This document shows positions 51,101 through 55,231 of a DNA stretch of 55,231 nt, one piece after another. Within the stretch, counting starts at the first letter, position 1; each line of letters begins with the position of its first letter. The stretch comes from Actinomycetes bacterium. Its GTDB lineage: Bacteria; Actinomycetota; Acidimicrobiia; Acidimicrobiales; RAAP-2. A program made the translations under genes and the position numbers. The notes under the pieces were generated by a model. The model searched no databases. It had not been told where the DNA came from and saw only the letters and a list, made by a program, of their open reading frames with translations. The stretch lies in NCBI GenBank assembly GCA_021791845.1, contig JAJYVT010000013.1, forward strand, positions 1 through 55,231, read 5' to 3'.

Positions 51101-52648
51101 GCCGAGCGGATCCAGGAGGACGACGACGTCGCTGCGGCCTGCGTCGCCGGTCACCTCGACGTGGCCGGCCCCGTCACGGTGGCTGCGCTGGTCTCCGATC
51201 TGCCCCTGCCCGCCGGCGCCCCCCGGGGAGCGCCGCTGAGCGAGGCGCGCGCCCGCACCGCCCTGACCCGCCTGGAGGCCTCGGGCTCGGCCTTCGCCCT
51301 GCCCGACGGACGCTGGTGCGCCCGGCACCTGCTGGTGCGTGTCTACCGGGCCAGTCGCAGCCACCGCCGGCAAGCGGTCCGTCCGGCCAGCATCGCCGAC
51401 TTCCTCCGCGCCCTCACCCGCTGGCAGCACGTGGCGCCCGAGTCCCGGCTGGAGGGTCGGGCCGGCCTCCTCGCCGTCCTCGAGCAGCTGCAGGGCATCG
51501 AGGCGCCGGCCGGCGACTGGGAGAGCGAGATCCTCCCGGCGCGCGTGCGGGACTACGAGCCGCGCTGGCTGGACGAGCTGTGCCTGGCCGGCGAGGTGGC
51601 CTGGGGACGCCTGACGCCGAGGGCTGAGGCGTCGCGCCGTGCCGGCAGCAGCAACGACGGCGGCACGCTCGGTGCCGGCGGACCCGAGGAGGTTGGCGCC
51701 GGTGATGGCGCCGTCGGGGACGGTGCCGGCCATCGCGCCCCAGCCGGGAGCGTGGCGGCCGACCCCGACGACGGTGCCGGCGTGGAGCTCCCCGGCGGGG
51801 ACCAGCGCCGGGGGTCGACCGTGCCGTCCCCGGCCACGCCCCTGGCGATCGTCGTGCGCGAGGACCTGCGCTGGCAGCTCCAGGCCGTGCGCGGCGGAGA
51901 GGTGGCGGCGGAGCCCTCCGCAGGGCCGGCCGCCGACCTGCTGGCCGTTCTGCAGCGCCGGGGCGCCTGCTTCCGGTCGGAGCTGGCCGACGCCTCCCGC
52001 CGTCTCCCGGTCGAGGTGGACGAGGGACTGTGGGACCTGGTGGCGCGCGGGCTCGTGACCGCCGACGCCTTCTCCGCCGTCCGGTCGCTGCTGTCGGCGC
52101 GCCAACGGTGGCGGGCGCGCCAGCGTCACCGGCCGTCCCGCCGCTTCGGGCTGGCGCCTCGCCGGGCCCCGGTCGGCACCGGCGTCGGCGAGGGCCGCTG
52201 GTCGGTCCTCCCCGAGGGCGGGTCGCCGGCAGGGGAGGGAGGAGGCCGCCCGGGAGACGCGGCCCTCGCCGGCGAGGAGCTGGCGGAGGCGGTGGCGGGG
52301 CAGCTCCTCGTCCGCTGGGGGATCGTGGCCTGGGAGCTCTGGGCACGCGAGCCGTACCGCATCCCCTGGCGCGAGGTGGTCCGGGCGCTGCGGCGGCTGG
52401 AGGCCCGCGGGCTGTGCCTGGGGGGACGGTTCATCGCCGGACTGTCCGGGGAGCAGTACGCCCTGACGGAGGCGGTCGAGCTGCTGCGGTCCGCCGAGCG
52501 CGACGCCGACACGACGGAGCTGTCGGTCGCGGGCTCCGACCCGTTGAACCTGACCGGGCTCGTCCTTCCCGGGCCGCGGGTGCCCGCCTCGCGCAACCGC
52601 CGGGTCCACTACCGCGACGGCGACCTCTCGGCCGAGCAGCCGGCCTGA
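48191..52648 (+). CDS. lhr: Lhr-type superfamily 2 helicase
   Basis: A 1485-aa ATP-dependent DNA helicase, the full length of actinobacterial Lhr. Motif I SPTGTGKTLTGF (near 44-55), motif II VDEVHTL (near 164), motif III LSATQRP, motif VI QRVGRANHQ (near 386), then winged-helix, beta-barrel and long C-terminal Lhr-CTD regions (WRWNCNRALVVPRARGGQRRP). Mycobacterial Lhr translocates 3'-5' on ssDNA, prefers RNA:DNA hybrids and is DNA-damage induced. A low-complexity insert (about residues 1143-1213, Gly/Ala/Pro) interrupts the C-terminal half. It is the third coupled gene after the membrane protein and patatin. Confidence 0.95.
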   Translation: MTPVLQAFHPAVRTWFERRFPQGPTEPQAAAWPHIRSGADVLVASPTGTGKTLTGFLVAIDAALRRTAPTGGPEVVYISPLRALAADVHENLQLPLEGIRHVAAELGTVLPDLSVAVRTGDTPPSERASMRRRPPDLLVTTPESLYLLLTASGSRQMLAGVRTVIVDEVHTLARDKRGAHLALSLERLHRVVAAGGSGHRLQRIGLSATQRPLETIARLLSGVGDRVEPAIVDCGHRRDLDVAIELPSAELEAVASHQQFSDVLDRIAGHVRSHRTTLVFVNTRKMAERVAHQLSERLDPGALPAPDPDGYGADASGIPDDGALAVAAHHGSLSAARRRSVEARLRAGQLRALVATASLELGIDVGPVDLVCQLGSPRAIGTFLQRVGRANHQVEGTPAGRLYPLTRDELVECTALLAAVRKGRLDALVPPRAPLDVLAQQIVAEVAAAGEVGTDELFATVRAAAPYAELERAEFDRVVDLVSWGVVTGRGRRGAFLHHDAVNGRLRARRGARMTALTAGGAIPETGDYRVVLDPDGVTVGSVHEDFAVEANIGDVFLLGTHSWRVGQVEVGTVRVTDAGDAPPTVPFWLGEAPSRTPELSEEVGRLRESVDEALASGGADEALQVVAEIAGVGPEVADQVVAYLAAGRAALGVLPTHRRLVVERFFDESEGMQLVVHAPLGGRVNRALGLALRKRFCVTFDFELQAAADDDTVVLSLGPQHSFPLPDVPRMLSSRTSTAVLTQAVLLHPMLQARWRWNCNRALVVPRARGGQRRPIHLQRMEADDLLAACWPALAACQENTAPGPIPVPDHVLVRQTVEDCLSEPLDAEGLVELLRELETERIDVAFVESAEPSVLAHGILTGRPYTFLDGAPLEERRSRAVPLRRGLGDGDLPVPAGELAPFDDGAVAAVLEQVRPSPRSADELHDLLLSLVRCRPVPEWQRWFDELSHAGRVTDVDGTWVTTERRAEAERIQEDDDVAAACVAGHLDVAGPVTVAALVSDLPLPAGAPRGAPLSEARARTALTRLEASGSAFALPDGRWCARHLLVRVYRASRSHRRQAVRPASIADFLRALTRWQHVAPESRLEGRAGLLAVLEQLQGIEAPAGDWESEILPARVRDYEPRWLDELCLAGEVAWGRLTPRAEASRRAGSSNDGGTLGAGGPEEVGAGDGAVGDGAGHRAPAGSVAADPDDGAGVELPGGDQRRGSTVPSPATPLAIVVREDLRWQLQAVRGGEVAAEPSAGPAADLLAVLQRRGACFRSELADASRRLPVEVDEGLWDLVARGLVTADAFSAVRSLLSARQRWRARQRHRPSRRFGLAPRRAPVGTGVGEGRWSVLPEGGSPAGEGGGRPGDAALAGEELAEAVAGQLLVRWGIVAWELWAREPYRIPWREVVRALRRLEARGLCLGGRFIAGLSGEQYALTEAVELLRSAERDADTTELSVAGSDPLNLTGLVLPGPRVPASRNRRVHYRDGDLSAEQPA

Positions 52649-52657
52649 ACCCTGAGG

Positions 52658-52674
52658 CGGCAGCGGAGCTGCCG
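52658..52674 (+). terminator. Hairpin after lhr
   Basis: CGGCAGC-GGA-GCTGCCG, 7-bp stem ten bases after the lhr stop. No U tract. Confidence 0.4.
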
Positions 52675-52732
52675 GCCGGCTGACACCACCGGGCTCCGGC
52701 CGGCGGGCCGCTCGTCGGTGCAGGGAGCGCCC

Positions 52733-52761
52733 TTGTCGCGCCATCCCAACGGGGCTAGAAC
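52733..52761 (+). promoter_or_regulatory. Promoter candidate for the sensor kinase
   Basis: -35 TTGTCG (52733-52738), 17-bp spacer, -10 TAGAAC (52756-52761); start expected near 52768. Confidence 0.45.
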
Positions 52762-52793
52762 GTGCGCAGACGTCCCGGGAACGGAGGGCGGAG

Positions 52794-54722
52794 ATGGTGG
52801 GTGGCGAGCCGGCGGTGGCGCGGGCCCGACGCGTCTGCGCCACCAGCCGGCAGGTGCGCGAGGAGGCGTCCCGTACCCGATCGACGAGCGTGTCCCTCCG
52901 TGCGACCGCGCGTCGGACCCGAGCGCGGGCGGTGCACCTCGCCGCCCGCGCCCCGTACGCCCGTGTCAGCGGCATCCGGGCGGGAAGACCCGTCCTGATC
53001 GTGATCAGGAGGGACGGGACGGTCGACGGTGAGGAGCCTCGGTCGGGCGACCCGCTGCGGTCGACGGTCACCGTCGCCCGGGGCGTCGACCGCCTCGGTG
53101 CCGTCGTGCTCCATCACGCCGGGTGGCGGGCGGGCATCCCCTTCCTCGGGGCGGTGGCACACGTGGAGGACGTCCACCCGCAGGACCCGTTCCCGGCGCC
53201 CGCCGAGCCCCCGCCGTTCGAAGCCCAGCGGTACTGGAGGGACCTCGTGGAGGGGGTCCGTCTGGTGGTGGTCGGCCTGGACAACGACGGCCGCGTCGCC
53301 TTCGCCAACCCGTTCTTCTTCTCGTTGACGGGCTACGACGCTCCAGAGGTGGTGGGAGCCGACTGGTTCCACACGTTCGTCGCCCCCGACGGGAAGCCGG
53401 AGATCCAAGCGGTGTTCGACCAGGTCCTCGGTCTGTCCGGCGCCGACCACCACGTGAACCCCATCGTGACGAAGAGCGGCGAGCAGCGGCTGGTCGCCTG
53501 GTTCAACACCGTGCGCCACGGTTCGGACGGCGCGGTCCTGGGTTCGCTGAGCGTGGGTGAGGACGTCACCGATCGTGTCCGGGCCGAGGCCCGTCTGCGA
53601 GCGATCAGCGAGGTGACCCAAGGGGTCCTGAGCGAGCAGTCACTCGGCGAGCTGTTGGGCCTGCTGGCCCGGCAGGCGCGTCTCCTCGTCGGGGCCGACG
53701 TGGCCTCGATCGTGCTGCCCGGTGACGGCGACGCGCTGGTGATCGCCGCCACGGACGGAGCCGACAGTGACCAGCTCGAGGGGACGGTCCTCTCCCGCGG
53801 CGCCTCCATCTCCAGCGACGTCATGCGCATGCGCCAGGGGGAGATCGTCGACGACGCCTCGCTCGACCCGCGCGTGTGCCGGCCGATCCTCGACCGCCTG
53901 GAGATCGGGCCTGCCTTGTTCGTCCCCCTCTGCTCCGCCGGGGAGACCCTGGGCACGCTGCTCGTCGCCAACCGCCGGGGCGGGCGGCGCTTTGCCCGCA
54001 GCGACCTCGAGGTCGTCGAGTCGGTCGCCTCGCACGCCTCGGTCGCGCTGGAGTACCGGCGGTCCCAGGAGACGCTGCAGCGGCTCGTCGTCATGGAGGA
54101 CCGCGACCGCATCGCCCGTGACCTTCACGACCACATCATCCAGCGGCTCTTCGCCACGGGGCTCAGCCTGTCGGCCGTGCGGACGCGGGCGCAGGACCCG
54201 GTCCTCCGTGACCGGGTGGCCGCGGCGATCGACGATCTCGACCGGACCATCGTCGATCTTCGGGCCAGCATCTTCGAGCTGCGCCGCCGTGAAGGGACGG
54301 GCGGCATGCGCGAGCAGGTCCTCGAGGTCGTCGAGAGTGCAACCGGCCCGTTGGGGTTCCACCCGCAGCTCCGGCTGGTCGGGATGATCGACACCCTCAC
54401 CGGCGACGACGTCGCCCACCATGTCGTGGCCGTCATCCGGGAGGCGCTCTCCAACGTCGCCCGGCACGCCCGGGCGGCGCGTGCGTGCGTGCTGGTCGCG
54501 GTCAGGGACGGCCGCCTGCTGCTCGAGATCACCGACGACGGGATCGGCATCCCCGTCGCGTTGCCGCGGCGCAGCGGGATCGAGAACTTGCAAGCCCGTG
54601 CCGAGTCGCTCGGCGGGACGTTCCACATCGGGGCTCGAGAGGACGGGCATGCAGGCACCGTTCTCGAGTGGAGCGTCCCCCTCGGTGCCCCCCGCCTCGC
54701 AGACCCCGAAACCTCGGGGTGA
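52794..54722 (+). CDS. Sensor histidine kinase with PAS and GAF domains (NarL/DevS type)
   Basis: A 642-aa kinase. Residues about 1-135 match nothing recognised and begin very Arg-rich. A PAS domain follows (YWRDLVEGVRLVVVGLDNDGRVAFANPFFFSLTGY, about 145-265), then a GAF domain (about 270-430, FVPLCSAGETLGTLLVANR). The HisKA_3 box is EDRDRIARDLHDHIIQRLFA (phospho-His near 445) and the ATPase has REALSNVARHA and DDGIGIPV. The DLHDHIIQ/FATGLSL block is like mycobacterial DevS/DosT, but no membrane span exists, so it is cytosolic. ATG 52794 follows GGAGGG at six bases. No response regulator is next to it within the window. Confidence 0.9.
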   Translation: MVGGEPAVARARRVCATSRQVREEASRTRSTSVSLRATARRTRARAVHLAARAPYARVSGIRAGRPVLIVIRRDGTVDGEEPRSGDPLRSTVTVARGVDRLGAVVLHHAGWRAGIPFLGAVAHVEDVHPQDPFPAPAEPPPFEAQRYWRDLVEGVRLVVVGLDNDGRVAFANPFFFSLTGYDAPEVVGADWFHTFVAPDGKPEIQAVFDQVLGLSGADHHVNPIVTKSGEQRLVAWFNTVRHGSDGAVLGSLSVGEDVTDRVRAEARLRAISEVTQGVLSEQSLGELLGLLARQARLLVGADVASIVLPGDGDALVIAATDGADSDQLEGTVLSRGASISSDVMRMRQGEIVDDASLDPRVCRPILDRLEIGPALFVPLCSAGETLGTLLVANRRGGRRFARSDLEVVESVASHASVALEYRRSQETLQRLVVMEDRDRIARDLHDHIIQRLFATGLSLSAVRTRAQDPVLRDRVAAAIDDLDRTIVDLRASIFELRRREGTGGMREQVLEVVESATGPLGFHPQLRLVGMIDTLTGDDVAHHVVAVIREALSNVARHARAARACVLVAVRDGRLLLEITDDGIGIPVALPRRSGIENLQARAESLGGTFHIGAREDGHAGTVLEWSVPLGAPRLADPETSG

Positions 54723-54740
54723 GGTCCCGGGGCCGTCAGC

Positions 54741-55231
54741 TCACAGCGATGTGCCCAGCAGCCCCTGGGTGGTCGACCCCACGGCTGTGGAGACGGCGCC
54801 CGACACGCCCGAGACGGCTGTCCCGACGGCGCCGACCGCGCCCCCGACTGTGACGCCCCCGGCTGTGACCGACGTGGCGGTGCCGCTGCCCGAGCCGGCG
54901 GACGCGCCGCCGGTTGTGCCGGCTGCGGCGGTGCCCGCCGGCGCCGTCGGCTGGGTGAGCCCGACGATCACCTGGCCCAGCGCGGCGACGCCGGTGCCCA
55001 CCACGCGGCCGACTGCGCCCGTTGCCGTGGTTCCCGCCGTGCCCAAGGCCGCCACCGGGTTGGCGCCGCTCGTCGCGAGCCCCGTCGTCCCTCCGCCCGA
55101 TGAGCCCGATGAGGATGTGCCCGCCGGCGCCGCCCGCACCGCGGGGGTGCCGAGCGCCGTGCCCGCGCCGCCGCCCGCCGCCTGCGTCCCGGCCGACGGT
55201 GACGCGCCGGCGCCCGCTGCCGGGGACCCCG
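54741..55231 (-). CDS. Ala/Gly/Thr-rich repetitive protein, 5' end outside window
   Basis: The frame is open to the right edge; at least 163 residues are visible. Almost only Ala, Gly, Thr, Ser, Val and Pro, with quasi-repeats such as GGAVGAVGTAVSGVSGAVSTAVG and TATGAVGRVVGTGVAALGQVIVG, ending in GLLGTSL. Such sequences occur in secreted or surface proteins of actinobacteria; the signal peptide would lie outside. Valine-glycine alternation suggests beta-rich or amphipathic segments. It converges with the kinase gene, 18 bp apart. Low-complexity sequence makes the coding call less secure, but the stop and gene spacing support it. Confidence 0.6.
   Translation of the reverse strand, partial: GSPAAGAGASPSAGTQAAGGGAGTALGTPAVRAAPAGTSSSGSSGGGTTGLATSGANPVAALGTAGTTATGAVGRVVGTGVAALGQVIVGLTQPTAPAGTAAAGTTGGASAGSGSGTATSVTAGGVTVGGAVGAVGTAVSGVSGAVSTAVGSTTQGLLGTSL

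Overview
The window is very GC-rich, gene-dense DNA from a bacterial chromosome, almost certainly a high-GC actinomycete (Actinomycetota). The evidence is strong G/C bias at third codon positions, many GTG starts, four-base GTGA/ATGA gene overlaps, several leaderless promoters, 11-nt-periodic PHO boxes, a mycothiol-dependent isomerase-family protein, a MarP-like serine protease and an actinobacterial-type GH15 trehalase. An Acidimicrobiia-like lineage is possible, but no marker in the window fixes the rank. No insertion sequence, prophage, integrase or CRISPR array was seen.

Layout. 1-3057: end of a MutS-like ATPase and a dynamin-like GTPase. 3109-4457: fluoride-export operon crcB-DUF190-crcB read leftward behind a clear fluoride riboswitch; a second DUF190 gene and a peptidase E-like gene face away from it. 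5869-14805: leftward operon encoding a six-subunit membrane complex of the energy-converting-hydrogenase-related (Ehr) type, followed by universal-stress and DegV genes. It sits behind a second, less canonical fluoride-riboswitch candidate. 14895-16279: a third, convincing fluoride riboswitch read rightward into a histidine-phosphatase gene, then a NYN-domain protein. 16438-21798: ABC exporter, phoU, and a phosphate:H+ symporter-like gene with a PHO box between the last two; then DinB. 21808-34898: large YfhO-like membrane protein, treY-treZ (trehalose from maltodextrin), a mycothiol isomerase-family protein, and the phosphate operon pstB-pstS-pstC-pstA behind a six-repeat PHO box. 35002-40399: MarP-like protease, GH15 trehalase/glucoamylase, a glucose-1-dehydrogenase-like enzyme and a metallo-beta-lactamase-fold hydrolase. 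40430-46723: small SHOCT-like protein, MOSC protein, two tRNA-Ser genes around tadA, typA and two unrecognised coupled genes. 46819-55231: small membrane protein, patatin, Lhr helicase, a sensor kinase, and the end of an Ala/Gly/Thr-rich protein.

How the parts work together. Two regulatory themes dominate. The first is fluoride: three leftward or rightward units (CrcB channels, the Ehr complex with USP and DegV, and a phosphatase) each appear to start transcription at the first base of a fluoride aptamer, 7 or 6 nt after a TANNNT -10 element. The Ehr complex keeps the proton-channel lysines and glutamates of its antiporter-like subunits. It has lost all four NiFe-ligand cysteines and all cysteines of the proximal FeS cluster, so it should not be called a working hydrogenase. 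The second theme is phosphate: PHO boxes precede both the pst operon and the phoU/symporter pair, and trehalose-making and trehalose-splitting genes lie on either side of pst.

Coordinates of starts were chosen from ribosome binding sites, overlaps and -10 positions. Assignments rest on motifs read by eye, without any database search.
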